A stretch of 64,000 nt of DNA from SELP01 sp035969385 (GCF_035969385.1 NZ_JAYKKJ010000007.1:130530-194529); one strand, 5' to 3'. Positions 33,242 to 42,022 are shown, numbered from the stretch's first letter. Numbers and translations are program-made. Notes: generated by a model not told the origin, from the sequence alone.

Positions 33242-33305
33242 GGGTGGGTTGAAACCCACCCTACGACATCGGTGGGGTCTGGTGTAAGGTGGGTCTTGAC
33301 CCACC
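33242..33305. repeat. Two GGTGGGT-type palindromes between the CAP gene and dtd
   Basis: GGGTGGGTTGAAACCCACCC (33242-33261) and GGTGGGTCTTGACCCACC (33288-33305) lie 26 bases apart between convergent genes. They belong to the same palindrome family seen at 18025, 41343, 41509, 45110 and 45162, and may also act as bidirectional terminators. Confidence 0.85.
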
Positions 33306-33311
33306 GCCCGT

Positions 33312-33749
33312 CTAGATGTCCATCCAGATCGTCACCGGCCCGTCGTTGACAAGGCCGACCTGCATATCCGCGCCGAACCGCCCGGTTTCGACCGGAACGC
33401 CCTGTGCTCGCAGCGCATCTGCGAAGGCAAGGTAGAGCCGTTCGCCGGTGTCCGGCGCGGCGGCGGCGGAAAATCCGGGGCGGTTGCCGCTGCGGGTGTC
33501 GGCAGCAAGGGTGAACTGGCTGACCACAAGGGCCGACCCGCCAATGTCCACGACCGAGCGGTTCATCTTTCCCGCCTCGTCCTTGAAGATGCGCAGCTTG
33601 GCCACTTTGGCGGCCAGTTTCGCTGGGGCGTCCTCTGTGTCCCCGTCCATCGCGCAGACCAGAACCAGCAGACCCTGACCGCAGGCGCCGACCAGACCCC
33701 CGTCTACGTGAACGGTGGCCTGCGTGACCCGCTGGATCAGTGCCCTCAC
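33312..33749 (-). CDS. dtd: D-aminoacyl-tRNA deacylase
   Basis: A 145-residue enzyme that hydrolyses D-amino acids from mischarged tRNA, protecting translation. The start MRALIQRVTQATVHVDG, the catalytic-threonine region SQFTLAADTRSGNRPGF and the C-terminal NDGPVTIWMDI (with the Gly-cisPro motif) match the DTD family throughout. Its start overlaps the stop of the upstream sugar kinase gene by 4 bases (ATGA). Confidence 0.96.
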   Translation of the reverse strand: MRALIQRVTQATVHVDGGLVGACGQGLLVLVCAMDGDTEDAPAKLAAKVAKLRIFKDEAGKMNRSVVDIGGSALVVSQFTLAADTRSGNRPGFSAAAAPDTGERLYLAFADALRAQGVPVETGRFGADMQVGLVNDGPVTIWMDI

Positions 33750-34651
33750 AGCTCTGACGCCCAGGGCGGGTTGGCCCCGGCGCGGCTGACGGTGACGGCT
33801 GCGGCCTTTGCGCCAAGTTCCACAGCGGCCCGCAGGGTTGCCTCGTCCGCGTCGTCCAGCCCGTCAAGGGTCAGCGCCTCGGCCTGATGCAGCCCGGCGA
33901 GGAAGCCCGCGTTGAACGTGTCGCCCGCGCCGACGGTGTCCACCACCTCGACCCGGCTGGCAGGCACGTCAAAGGTGCCATGGTCACAGATCACCGTCAC
34001 CCCGTCCGCGCCGCGCGTGACCAGAACGACCGAGGCGGCACAGCTGTCGCGGAAAGCTTCCCCGTCCGTGCTGCCGGTGATCCATTCCAGATCTTCGTCG
34101 GACACTTTGATGATGTCGGCACAGGCGAACATGACGTTCAGCCGTTCGCGATAGGCGGACTCGTCCTTGATGAAACCGGGGCGGATGTTCGGGTCCACCA
34201 TCACCGGCGCGGTTCCGGCGACCCGCCGCGCGAGCGCCTCGTAGGCCTGGCCGCAGGGTTCCACGACCAAAGAAATGCCCCCGAAGAAATAGGCCTCGGC
34301 AGCGGTTTCGGGCAGGTCATCGGGGGTGATCATCCGCCCGGCGGTGTTTTCATCGTAGAAGGCGTATTTGGCGTGGCCGTTGGTCAGGGTGACAAAGGCC
34401 AGCGTGGTCGGCCTGTCCGACCGGATCAGGTGGCCGGTGCCCACCTTGGAGGCTTCGAGCGAGGCCAGAAGCTGCTGTCCGAACAGGTCGGTCGAGACAC
34501 CTGACAGAAACCCGGTCGGCGCCCCAAGCCGCCCCAGCGCGATGGCGGTGTTGAACACCGCGCCACCCGCATAGGGGGCAAAGGCGGGTTCACCGGCGGC
34601 GCTTTCACGCGGCAGCATGTCAATCAGGGCTTCGCCACAGGCAAGGATCAT
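33746..34651 (-). CDS. PfkB-family sugar kinase (fructokinase-like)
   Basis: A 301-residue ribokinase-fold enzyme. It starts ILACGEALIDMLPRE, has the substrate-binding AGGAVFNTAIALGRLG (about 28-43), and the catalytic/anion-hole motif DTVGAGDTFNAGFLAGL with the base Asp near residue 245. Sequence character is closest to fructokinases. The gene overlaps dtd by 4 bases, suggesting co-expression, although the two have no obvious functional link. Confidence 0.9.
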   Translation of the reverse strand: MILACGEALIDMLPRESAAGEPAFAPYAGGAVFNTAIALGRLGAPTGFLSGVSTDLFGQQLLASLEASKVGTGHLIRSDRPTTLAFVTLTNGHAKYAFYDENTAGRMITPDDLPETAAEAYFFGGISLVVEPCGQAYEALARRVAGTAPVMVDPNIRPGFIKDESAYRERLNVMFACADIIKVSDEDLEWITGSTDGEAFRDSCAASVVLVTRGADGVTVICDHGTFDVPASRVEVVDTVGAGDTFNAGFLAGLHQAEALTLDGLDDADEATLRAAVELGAKAAAVTVSRAGANPPWASEL

Positions 34652-34724
34652 CGGGCCATTCCTTCTTCAGAGACGCGCGACTGATAGCGCAAACATTTCC
34701 GCGAGGCGAGCGGTTTCCGCCGGG

Positions 34725-35846
34725 TCAGCCCTGTTGCGTCGCCATGACATAGCCGACCGCCCCCGCCACGATCAGCCCGATCAGAACAGCAAAGGCGATC
34801 TTCCATGCCGACCAGGGTCGTTCGCCCTGCACCCGTCCGGTCTGGCCGTTCACGACGAACCGATAGGTTTCGCCCCGATATTTGTAGGCGGCCATCCAGA
34901 CCGGCAGCAGGATATGCTTGAAGGTCACGGCGCTGACCGTCGTGTCGATGTTGTGGACCCGCTGATGGTCGCCACCGATGTCGAATTTCACGTCCCGCAG
35001 GATGATCCGGTCCATGATCGTCCGCGCCTCGGTAAACCCGTCGGCCAGTTCGACCTGATAGCCCTCAGCCCGGAACCCGGCAAGGTAGTCCGGCGCATAG
35101 GGTTCCACCCGCGACAGATCCCAGGGTTCCAGCGCGTCGGTGTAGCGTTTGGGCAGGCTGCGCGAGGCCAGCACCAACACATCGTCGAAGAACCGCGCAA
35201 CCCGACCGGATTTCGGCCGCCAGCGGGTCTTGCGCACCCGCACGGTCTGTCGTTTGCCATCGCGCACGACGGTGCGAGTTTCGTAGTAATCGTCGCCCCG
35301 TTCGCCCCGGTAGCTGGACTTCGTATCGGCGTCGAAGGTCCAGTAGGGGACATAGATGCCGTTCATCCGGCGGCCCTTGCGAGCATAGTCGCGAAGGCCG
35401 TTCGGCGCGAACCACAGCCGACCCAGCCAATCGGTCATCGCCTTGCGGGCCTGGGTTTCGTCCAGAACGAAGGGGACCAGCCCCTTGGGCTTGATGTGCC
35501 GGTGCGTGCCCGTGTCAGTGACGACCGGGGTGGCGCAGAACGGGCATTCGGCGGCGTGGTCCTTTTCCCCCAGATCGGTCTGCGCCCCGCAGTTGGGGCA
35601 GGTCACGACGCGGGTTTCTTCGATCTCGGCCTCGGGCAGGTGGTTTTCGATGGCGGTCCGGAAATCCAACTCGCGGATGGCGCCGCCGGCCCAGGGCCCC
35701 CGGTCGATCGCCTGCTCGGCGCCGCAATGGTCACAGATCAGCCGGTCAGCGCCGGGGTCAAAGCGCATGTCCGCGCCGCATTGGTCGCAGGGAAAGCGGT
35801 GTTCGGTTTCGGGCGCGGTGGTGGCAGAGCCGTCAAAGTCGGACAT
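34725..35846 (-). CDS. Zinc-ribbon membrane-anchored protein, last gene of the TelA/SPFH cluster
   Basis: A 373-residue protein with four CxxC motifs (CDQC about 20, CDHC about 38, CPNC about 82, CPFC about 100) forming two zinc ribbons. A ~220-residue region of unknown fold follows, rich in Tyr/Arg with VPYWTFDADTKSSYRGERGD, then one membrane helix near the C-terminus (about 348-366). Comparable zinc-ribbon proteins accompany SPFH and TelA genes in other bacteria. Function is unknown. It is probably the distal gene of the leftward unit that begins at 40315, 58 bp after the SPFH gene. Confidence 0.75.
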   Translation of the reverse strand: MSDFDGSATTAPETEHRFPCDQCGADMRFDPGADRLICDHCGAEQAIDRGPWAGGAIRELDFRTAIENHLPEAEIEETRVVTCPNCGAQTDLGEKDHAAECPFCATPVVTDTGTHRHIKPKGLVPFVLDETQARKAMTDWLGRLWFAPNGLRDYARKGRRMNGIYVPYWTFDADTKSSYRGERGDDYYETRTVVRDGKRQTVRVRKTRWRPKSGRVARFFDDVLVLASRSLPKRYTDALEPWDLSRVEPYAPDYLAGFRAEGYQVELADGFTEARTIMDRIILRDVKFDIGGDHQRVHNIDTTVSAVTFKHILLPVWMAAYKYRGETYRFVVNGQTGRVQGERPWSAWKIAFAVLIGLIVAGAVGYVMATQQG

Positions 35847-35873
35847 GTCAGGGCGCTTTGGTCTGGAAGGGGT

Positions 35874-35894
35874 GGGGCAGGGCGGGCCTGCCCC
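35874..35894 (-). other. Intercistronic hairpin between the SPFH and zinc-ribbon genes
   Basis: GGGGCAGG (35874-35881) and CCTGCCCC (35887-35894) form a perfect 8-bp stem with a 5-base loop in the 58-bp gap. It lacks a clear T-run, so it may be an mRNA stability or attenuating element rather than a terminator. Confidence 0.45.
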
Positions 35895-35904
35895 CTTGCA
35901 AGGC

Positions 35905-37023
35905 TCAGATACCGGGGGGCGGGGGCGGCGGCATCACCGTGAACAACTGCGCCAGTTCGGCCACGTCGCCCGCGGGCATCCAGCCGTCCTGCCCCTGCGT
36001 CCAGACCATGCTGGCGCGGGTCAGGGCACCATCGGTGACCATCCGGCCCATGGAGGCCTTGGAATAGGGGCCTTTTACCTCGCCCCCTTCGGCGATGTGC
36101 CAGACGTGTTCGACGGGGGGCGGGGGCGGCGGGGCCATCGGCGCGGCCTGCGGCGCGGGGGCACGGCCCCACGGGCCCGATTGGGTCGCCATCTGCTGTG
36201 CCATGGCCATGCCCATCCCGGCGCCCATGCCCGCGCCCATCGCGCCCGAGGCATCGCCGCCTTTCATCAGGGCCTCGGCGGTGGCGTATTTCAGGTGATC
36301 GCCCAGATCGCCCGTCAACCCGCGCGAGGTGCGGGTATCCAGCGCCGCCTCGACCGCCGGGGGCAGGCTGATGTTTTCGATATAGAGCTCGGGGACGGAC
36401 AGGCCGTATTGCTCCATCACCGGTTCAATGGCCGTGGCGATATGTTTGCCCAGATCGGCGGTATTGGCCGCCATATCCAGCACCGGGATGCCGGACCCGG
36501 CGATCACCCGGCTGAATTCCTGAACGATGATGTTGCGGATCTGGAAGCTGATCTCGTCCATGGTGAATTCACCATCGGTGCCGACGATTTCCGACATGAA
36601 CCGGGCCGGGTCGGACACTTTGACCGTATAGGTGCCAAAAGCGCGGATGCGGGTCGGGCCGAATTCCGGATCACGCAGGATGATCGGGTTCTTGGTGCCC
36701 CACTTGAGGTTCGCAAACCGGGTGGTGTTGATGAAATAGACCTCTGACTTGAAGGGCGACTGGAACCCGTGGTCCCAGTGCTGCAACTTCGTCAGGATCG
36801 GCATGTTGTTGGTTTCCAGCATGTAGAGGCCGGGGGTGAAGACATCGGCCAGCTGCCCTTCATGAACGAATACGGCGGCCTGCCCTTCGCGCACGGTCAG
36901 CTTGGCCCCGTATTTGATCTCGTGGCCTTCGCGTTCGAACCGCCAGACCATCGTGTCGCGGGTGTCATCGACCCAATGGATCACGTCGATGAATTCGCCC
37001 TTCAGAAAATCGAGAATGCCCAT
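35905..37023 (-). CDS. SPFH-domain protein with C-terminal GYF-like domain (YdjI/virion-core-like)
   Basis: A 372-residue protein. Residues ~1-250 are an SPFH/band-7-like domain of the YdjI type (VREGQAAVFVHEGQLADVF, then TPGLYMLETNN). A Met/Gly/Ala-rich hinge (GAMGAGMGAGMGMAMA) and a proline-rich stretch follow, then a ~55-residue GYF_2-like domain (VWHIAEGGEVKGPYS to WMPAGDVAEL) and a PPPPPP tail. SPFH proteins form oligomeric membrane scaffolds; the GYF-like domain would bind a partner. I chose the ATG at 37023, with GAAAGGA upstream. Confidence 0.85.
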   Translation of the reverse strand: MGILDFLKGEFIDVIHWVDDTRDTMVWRFEREGHEIKYGAKLTVREGQAAVFVHEGQLADVFTPGLYMLETNNMPILTKLQHWDHGFQSPFKSEVYFINTTRFANLKWGTKNPIILRDPEFGPTRIRAFGTYTVKVSDPARFMSEIVGTDGEFTMDEISFQIRNIIVQEFSRVIAGSGIPVLDMAANTADLGKHIATAIEPVMEQYGLSVPELYIENISLPPAVEAALDTRTSRGLTGDLGDHLKYATAEALMKGGDASGAMGAGMGAGMGMAMAQQMATQSGPWGRAPAPQAAPMAPPPPPPVEHVWHIAEGGEVKGPYSKASMGRMVTDGALTRASMVWTQGQDGWMPAGDVAELAQLFTVMPPPPPPGI

Positions 37024-37042
37024 GTGGTGGTTCCTTTCTTGG

Positions 37043-38002
37043 TCAGACGGGGCCTGTTTCCAGGTATTCACGCGCCAGTTGCCGCGCGATCGGCGCGGCT
37101 TCGGCGGCGCTCATGCCTGGGTATAGCCGGTCGTCATACAGCATTTTGAGGAGGAGTTCGTCGTGGCTGGTCAAGAGCCCGAATTCCTCGTCGTCGTTGA
37201 AAATGGAGGGGCGGGCGCGGGGGCTGTCGTTGGCCAGCCCCATGCCCTGCGCCAGTTCCTCGTGGATGCAGGACAGGCGCATCATGTCGGGATGTTCCGC
37301 CCGGATCAGGACGATTGCCTGCCGGTAAGTGGCGGTGCCTGGCACGAAGGTGCCGATGACAATGCAATACTGGTCGCGCGGCAGGGTCAGGAAGGCGTTG
37401 ACCGAGGCCTGCGACAGGTTCGGCTCCAGCGCCAGCAGCTCTGGCCCAAAGGCGCGCCTTTCGGCCTCGCTTAGAAACAGGACGTGGAAATTCGGGTTGG
37501 CGGTGGTCTGGGTGATCGGCACGCCGGTCAGCCCCGACAGGCGCCGTGCAAAGCTGGCCACGGCGTTGCGGTCGGTCACCCGCTGTTCAAACCCGACGCT
37601 GTCGCCAAAGCGGATGTTCATCCGGATCGGGCTGTCCCAGCGGTGGATCGAATTGATCCGCTGTTGCGACCGAAGCACCCCGCCGTTGTCGGTATATTCC
37701 TCGAACAGGGCGATCCGGACGAAATTCTGCGCCAGTTGCACATCGGTAAAGGGCGTGTCGGGCCCGCCACCGTCTGTGCGCAACAACCCCTGCGCCAGAA
37801 GGTCGGCCTGCACCCGGCGATAATAAAGCGCTAGCGCCTCGCTTTGCGCATCCGGTACAGGATCGGGTGGCGGGGCGACCCGCGCTTCGGGCCGGGCCGA
37901 GGTATCGGGTGGGTTGGGGCCGCCAAAGGGCAGGTCGTCGCAGGCGGCAAGGGACAAGGTCCCTGCCACCAGCGCAAACCGGAAACCCCAGCGGCCCCGC
38001 AT
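37043..38002 (-). CDS. DUF2927 lipoprotein
   Basis: A 319-residue predicted lipoprotein: signal peptide with lipobox LSLAAC (cysteine about residue 20), then a Pro-rich spacer and a DUF2927 domain. The segment LSCIHEELAQGMGLANDS resembles a protease-like HExxx helix with conserved ND, as usual in this family. No catalytic activity is established to my knowledge. The start at 38002 is 7 bases after the TelA stop, and the SPFH gene follows after 19 bases, so it is part of the same operon. Confidence 0.82.
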   Translation of the reverse strand: MRGRWGFRFALVAGTLSLAACDDLPFGGPNPPDTSARPEARVAPPPDPVPDAQSEALALYYRRVQADLLAQGLLRTDGGGPDTPFTDVQLAQNFVRIALFEEYTDNGGVLRSQQRINSIHRWDSPIRMNIRFGDSVGFEQRVTDRNAVASFARRLSGLTGVPITQTTANPNFHVLFLSEAERRAFGPELLALEPNLSQASVNAFLTLPRDQYCIVIGTFVPGTATYRQAIVLIRAEHPDMMRLSCIHEELAQGMGLANDSPRARPSIFNDDEEFGLLTSHDELLLKMLYDDRLYPGMSAAEAAPIARQLAREYLETGPV

Positions 38003-38009
38003 CCGGGCC

Positions 38010-39197
38010 TTATCCCGCGGCCGTGCCGATGGTGTCGCCGACCCCATCGTTGCGGGCCTTGGCGCTGGCCAGCGTGGCCTTCAACTCGGCTTCCATCTTC
38101 TGCAGCTCGACCTCGGCCTCGGCGCGCTTGCGTTTGCCTTCGTCGGCGATCTGCAGGCTTTCGTTGATGGTGGCGATCAGGTACTCGTTCGCCTCTTTCA
38201 CCGCGTTGATGTCGAAGACGCCGCGTTCCATTTCCTCGCGGACGACCTTGTTGGCCTCGCGCAGGTTCTTGGCGTTTGCGGTCAGCAGTTCGTTGGTCAG
38301 ATCGTTCGCCTCGCGCACGGCCTTTGCCGCCTCGGCGGACCGCTGGATGGTGACGGCCTGCGCCAGCTGGGTTTCCCACAGCGGCACGGTGTTCACGAGG
38401 GTCGAGTTGATCTTGGTGACCAGCGACTTGTCGTTTTCCTGAACCAGACGGATCGAGGGGAGCGACTGCATCGTGACCTGGCGGGTCAGTTTCAGGTCGT
38501 GCACCCGGCGCTCCAAATCGTCGCGGGCGGCGCGCAGGTCGCGCAGTTCCTGCGCCTTCATCACGCCCTGATCTTCGGGCGCGGCGGCAACCTCGGCCTC
38601 TTTCGCCGGGATGTCCTTTTCGTCCAGTTCCTTCAGCTTGGCCTCGCCCGCGGCGATGTAGATGGCCAGTTCGTCGTAGAAGGTCAGGGTCTTGTCATAA
38701 AGAACGTCGAGCGATTCAATGTCCTTCAGAAGCACATGTTCATGGCGCAGAAGGTCATCGGTGATCTTGTCGATCTGGCCCTGAACGCTTTCAAACCGGG
38801 CGACAAATTTGGCCATGGGCGCGGCGCGGCCCAACAGCTTTTCCCACCATGTCCGTTTGCGGCGCACGTCCAGTTCGGACACCGAAAAGCCCCGGATCGT
38901 GGTGACGATGTCGCGCAGGCTGTCGCCGGCGGGGCCGACGTCCTTGTTGCGGACACCCTGAAGCATCGACTGGCTGATTTCCTGCAGTTCGGCCTGCGCG
39001 CGGCTGCCGAAGCGGACGATGGAATTGGTGTCGCCCATGTCGATCTCGCCCATTGCGCGGCTGATCTCGGCGCTGGTCGGTTCGTCGGCGGCATCCAGCG
39101 TGATCAACTCCCCTTTCGGTTCGGGCAGGACCACGGCGGTGACCTTTTCAACCTCGGCAAGGGTCGCCTCGGCCTTCTGGCGGATGGTGTCGGACAT
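38010..39197 (-). CDS. TelA-family (toxic anion resistance) protein
   Basis: A 395-residue cytosolic, strongly helical and charged protein with long predicted coiled coils in its C-terminal half. It matches the TelA/KlaA family, named for tellurite-resistance plasmid genes; the biochemical role is unknown and may concern envelope stress. The conserved middle includes KRTWWEKLLGRAAPMAKFV and QGQIDKITDDLLRHEHVLL. It is 18 bases downstream of the XpaC-like gene, as in many bacteria where telA and xpaC are paired. Confidence 0.92.
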   Translation of the reverse strand: MSDTIRQKAEATLAEVEKVTAVVLPEPKGELITLDAADEPTSAEISRAMGEIDMGDTNSIVRFGSRAQAELQEISQSMLQGVRNKDVGPAGDSLRDIVTTIRGFSVSELDVRRKRTWWEKLLGRAAPMAKFVARFESVQGQIDKITDDLLRHEHVLLKDIESLDVLYDKTLTFYDELAIYIAAGEAKLKELDEKDIPAKEAEVAAAPEDQGVMKAQELRDLRAARDDLERRVHDLKLTRQVTMQSLPSIRLVQENDKSLVTKINSTLVNTVPLWETQLAQAVTIQRSAEAAKAVREANDLTNELLTANAKNLREANKVVREEMERGVFDINAVKEANEYLIATINESLQIADEGKRKRAEAEVELQKMEAELKATLASAKARNDGVGDTIGTAAG

Positions 39198-39215
39198 ATC
39201 TTCTGTTCCCTCTCG

Positions 39216-40094
39216 TTACTCGGGCCTGACGCCCTCGCGCTGCAAACGGTCGCGCAGCACCTTGATTTCTATTTCCATATCGCTGCGGTCATCCGTCAGC
39301 ATTTTACGGGTCTTTGCGTCGAAACTTGTTTCCAGATCGGTCAGCAGCTGTTCGAAGTCGCCGCGTGCGGCCGGGTCTGCGCCCCTTCGGTAGAGATCGG
39401 CGAATTTGGCGGCGGCGTCGCGCGCGCCCATCAGGTAAACGCCCAGATATTTGCGGGCGCCGGTCAGGTCGCGAGGGTCTTCCTCGACGGTGCGGATCAT
39501 CTCGCGGGCGGCGTTCTGGAACTGCACCACGCGCAGGTCCAGCTTGCGGTCCTTCAGGCTGGCCACATGGTCGGCCATGGCGGAAAGAAAGGCCTCTGCC
39601 TCGACCACGACCCGGGCAACGCGGTCTTGTTGGAAGGTGTCGATCCCTTCCATCCGCTTGTCCGACAAGGGGTCAATCCCGAAGGCGGCCACATGCAGGC
39701 CGGTGGCCGCGATGCCAAAGGCAATGGACCCGATCAGGCCTGCGTCGCCGGTCATGCCTGCCAGAAAGACCCCGATCCCGGTCAGGGCCGAGGCGAGCAT
39801 CTTGCGGGGCAGGGCGGGGCGGCGGGCGATCTTGCGGGCGTCATAGGCGGCTTCGGCCCGCAAGCCTTCGTGCAGCAGCCATGCGGCAAGCGCAAGAATG
39901 CCCGCGCCGATCAGGCCCAGCATCAGCCCGGTCGGCCCTTCATTCAGCGATGTGAAGGCAAGGATGACCGGCGGCAGGAACAGAAGGTTGGCCTTGGTTC
40001 CGGCCGCATCGACCGTGACCTTGACCGATCCCTTGGGCGCAGTGCCCTTGCCCGCGCCATCGGGGCTGAATTCTCCGCCATAGCGTTTCGCCAT
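39216..40094 (-). CDS. XpaC-like (5-bromo-4-chloroindolyl phosphate hydrolysis family) membrane protein
   Basis: A 292-residue protein with membrane segments near residues 38-52, 56-75 and 98-135, followed by a long helical cytosolic part. The family is named for Bacillus XpaC, whose phosphate hydrolysis phenotype is indirect; it is commonly paired with TelA. I chose the ATG at 40094, which overlaps the stop of the upstream small gene (ATGA). An open frame continues farther upstream but that part is antisense to the small gene's reading and unsupported. Confidence 0.8.
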   Translation of the reverse strand: MAKRYGGEFSPDGAGKGTAPKGSVKVTVDAAGTKANLLFLPPVILAFTSLNEGPTGLMLGLIGAGILALAAWLLHEGLRAEAAYDARKIARRPALPRKMLASALTGIGVFLAGMTGDAGLIGSIAFGIAATGLHVAAFGIDPLSDKRMEGIDTFQQDRVARVVVEAEAFLSAMADHVASLKDRKLDLRVVQFQNAAREMIRTVEEDPRDLTGARKYLGVYLMGARDAAAKFADLYRRGADPAARGDFEQLLTDLETSFDAKTRKMLTDDRSDMEIEIKVLRDRLQREGVRPE

Positions 40095-40315
40095 CAAACC
40101 GCCCCCAGCCAGCCCGTGACCACGCCGAACATCAGCGCAAGCAACAGGAGATAGGCGATGGTGCTGAACGTCTTGCCCATGGGCACGTCCACTCCTCTGC
40201 CGGCCTTGGAAACCTCTGCCGCGCTTGTGGCCAGCACGCGCAACAAGATGATGACAGTGATCAGGGCGAGGCCCACAACCGCCACCAGAACAAAGAAAAG
40301 GATGATCCGTCCCAT
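40094..40315 (-). CDS. Small two-helix membrane protein, first gene of the TelA cluster
   Basis: A 73-residue protein with two hydrophobic helices (about residues 4-26 and 50-70) joined by a short polar loop (TSAAEVSKAGRGVDVPMGK). I do not recognise a family. Its stop overlaps the XpaC-like start by 4 bases, so it is translationally coupled to that gene. It probably heads the six-gene leftward operon. Confidence 0.72.
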   Translation of the reverse strand: MGRIILFFVLVAVVGLALITVIILLRVLATSAAEVSKAGRGVDVPMGKTFSTIAYLLLLALMFGVVTGWLGAV

Positions 40316-40487
40316 TGGTCGAATGCCCCCGCTTCAGAGGCAGGATAGGCAGCCGCGCCGCAGAAAGCGAGTGTGACCTGACGCCGACAAGAAAAAGTTG
40401 CACGACATCAGGCGGCCCGCGCGTGGCGTGTTTGCCAAGTGCCCCATCGCGAAAAACATGGGCGGGGGCGGTCCGATCCGCAAGGGG

Positions 40488-41300
40488 TCAATCGGTGCGG
40501 GATTTCCCCCTTGGTGGCTTGCGGGACCGGGTCGGGCGGGGGCGGGGTTTGTCGGCGGGTTTCAACTCTGCATCCAGCCCAAGCTGGTCACGCAGCACGC
40601 GGCGCTTGATCTCCTCCACCTCGCCTTCCTTCAGGTTGCCCAGTTGGAACGGGCCATAGGACACCCGGATCAGCCGGTTCACCACCGCGCCGACCGCCTC
40701 CATCGCGCGGCGAATTTCGCGGTTCTTGCCTTCGCGCAGGCTGATGGTCAGCCAGGAATTCGCGCCCTGTTGGCGGTCAAATGTCGCTTCCATCGGCTGG
40801 TAGCGCAGCCCCTCGACCTCGATCCCCTTGCGCAGCTGGTCCAGCTTTTCCTCGGATGGGGCCCCCTTGCAGCGGACCCGGTAACGGCGCAGCCAGCCGG
40901 TGGCGGGCAATTCAAGCCGCCGCTTCATCTCGCCGTCGTTGGTCAGCAACAGAAGCCCTTCGGAATTCAGGTCAAGCCGCCCGACGGACATGACCCGCGG
41001 CATATCGGCGGGCAGGTCGTCAAAGACCGTGGCCCGGCCCTTTTCGTCCCGCGCGCTGGTCACAAGGCCGGCGGGTTTGTGATACAGCCACAGACGCGGC
41101 GGTTCCGGTTCTGACACGGGTTTTCCGTCGACAAGAATACGGTCACGCGCGGTCACGTTCAGCGCGGGCGAGGTGATGGTCGTGCCGTTCACCTTGACCC
41201 GGCCGTCTTCGATCATGCGTTCCGCTTCGCGGCGCGAGGCGACGCCGGCGCGCGACAAAACCTTGGCGATCCGGTCGCCGCTTGGGGGTGTCTGTGTCAT
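40488..41300 (-). CDS. rluB: Pseudouridine synthase, RluB/RsuA family
   Basis: A 270-residue enzyme with an N-terminal S4 RNA-binding domain (about 9-60, RIAKVLSRAGVASRREAERMI split at 20) and a catalytic domain whose motif GRLDLNSEGLLLLTNDG contains the catalytic Asp (about residue 109). EGKNREIRRAMEAVG follows, as in RluB, which modifies 23S rRNA. The C-terminus is a basic Pro/Arg/Lys tail. It is the first gene of a leftward unit facing away from tadA across a repeat-filled gap. Confidence 0.92.
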   Translation of the reverse strand: MTQTPPSGDRIAKVLSRAGVASRREAERMIEDGRVKVNGTTITSPALNVTARDRILVDGKPVSEPEPPRLWLYHKPAGLVTSARDEKGRATVFDDLPADMPRVMSVGRLDLNSEGLLLLTNDGEMKRRLELPATGWLRRYRVRCKGAPSEEKLDQLRKGIEVEGLRYQPMEATFDRQQGANSWLTISLREGKNREIRRAMEAVGAVVNRLIRVSYGPFQLGNLKEGEVEEIKRRVLRDQLGLDAELKPADKPRPRPTRSRKPPRGKSRTD

Positions 41301-41339
41301 GCCTTTCCGGTTACGCGCAGGCCGCCATCTTGTCCAGCG

Positions 41340-41526
41340 GGCGGTGGGTTGAAACCCACCTTACGTTTAGGGGCGCTGCCCCTCTGGCCCTTTGGGCCAT
41401 TCACCCCGAAGTATTTGGGGCAAAATGAGAGTCCATTCTTCTTTGGGTCAAAAATATCCTCTGGGGGCCATGAATGATCTGGTGGGGGGCGAAGCGCCCC
41501 CCGGGTAAGGTGGGTCTTGACCCACC
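41340..41526. repeat. Dispersed intergenic repeat, copy 2, plus a second palindrome before tadA
   Basis: The 269-bp gap between rluB and tadA is almost filled by repeats. GGTGGGTTGAAACCCACC (41343-41360) begins a ~90-base unit nearly identical to 18022-18115 (TTTAGG for TTCAGG, plus small changes), ending TATTTGGGGCAAAATGAGAG. GGTGGGTCTTGACCCACC (41509-41526) lies just before the tadA start, with GGGGGGCGAAGCGCCCCCC (41484-41502) between them. No gene is seen here. Confidence 0.85.
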
Positions 41527-41569
41527 ATGCGCCCTTGCCCGCGCATCGTGGGCCTGCGTAGAAGGGGGC

Positions 41570-42022
41570 ATGGCATTTCGCAGTCATATGCAGGCAGCAC
41601 TGGAAGAGGCGCGCGCGGCGGCCGATCGGGGCGAGGTTCCCGTCGGGGCTGTTGTCGTATCGCCGGAGGGAGCAGTTGTCGCCCGCGCCGGAAACCGCAC
41701 GCGCGAATTGAACGACCCGACCGCCCATGCGGAGGTTCTGGCGATCCGCGCGGCCTGCGCGGCGCGGGGGCGGGAACGGCTGCCGGGCCATGACCTTTAC
41801 GTCACACTTGAACCCTGCCCGATGTGTGCCGCCGCGATCTCCTTTGCCCGTATCGGCAGGCTGTATTATGGCGCTGCCGATCCGAAATCCGGTGGCGTCG
41901 CACAGGGCGCCCGCGTCTATGCGCATCCGCAATGCCACCATGTGCCCGAGGTTTATGACGGGATTGGAGCGCGCGAAGCCGAGGCCCTTTTGAAACGGTT
42001 CTTCGAGGATCGCCGCGGCTAG
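41570..42022 (+). CDS. tadA: tRNA-specific adenosine deaminase
   Basis: A 150-residue zinc deaminase that converts adenosine 34 to inosine in tRNA-Arg(ACG). The zinc and catalytic motifs are present as DPTAHAEVLAIR (HAE) and LEPCPMCAAAI (PCxxC). I chose the ATG at 41570, preceded by GAAGGGGG; the longer in-frame extension runs through repeat sequence and is unsupported. Length is typical for bacterial TadA. Confidence 0.95.
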   Translation: MAFRSHMQAALEEARAAADRGEVPVGAVVVSPEGAVVARAGNRTRELNDPTAHAEVLAIRAACAARGRERLPGHDLYVTLEPCPMCAAAISFARIGRLYYGAADPKSGGVAQGARVYAHPQCHHVPEVYDGIGAREAEALLKRFFEDRRG

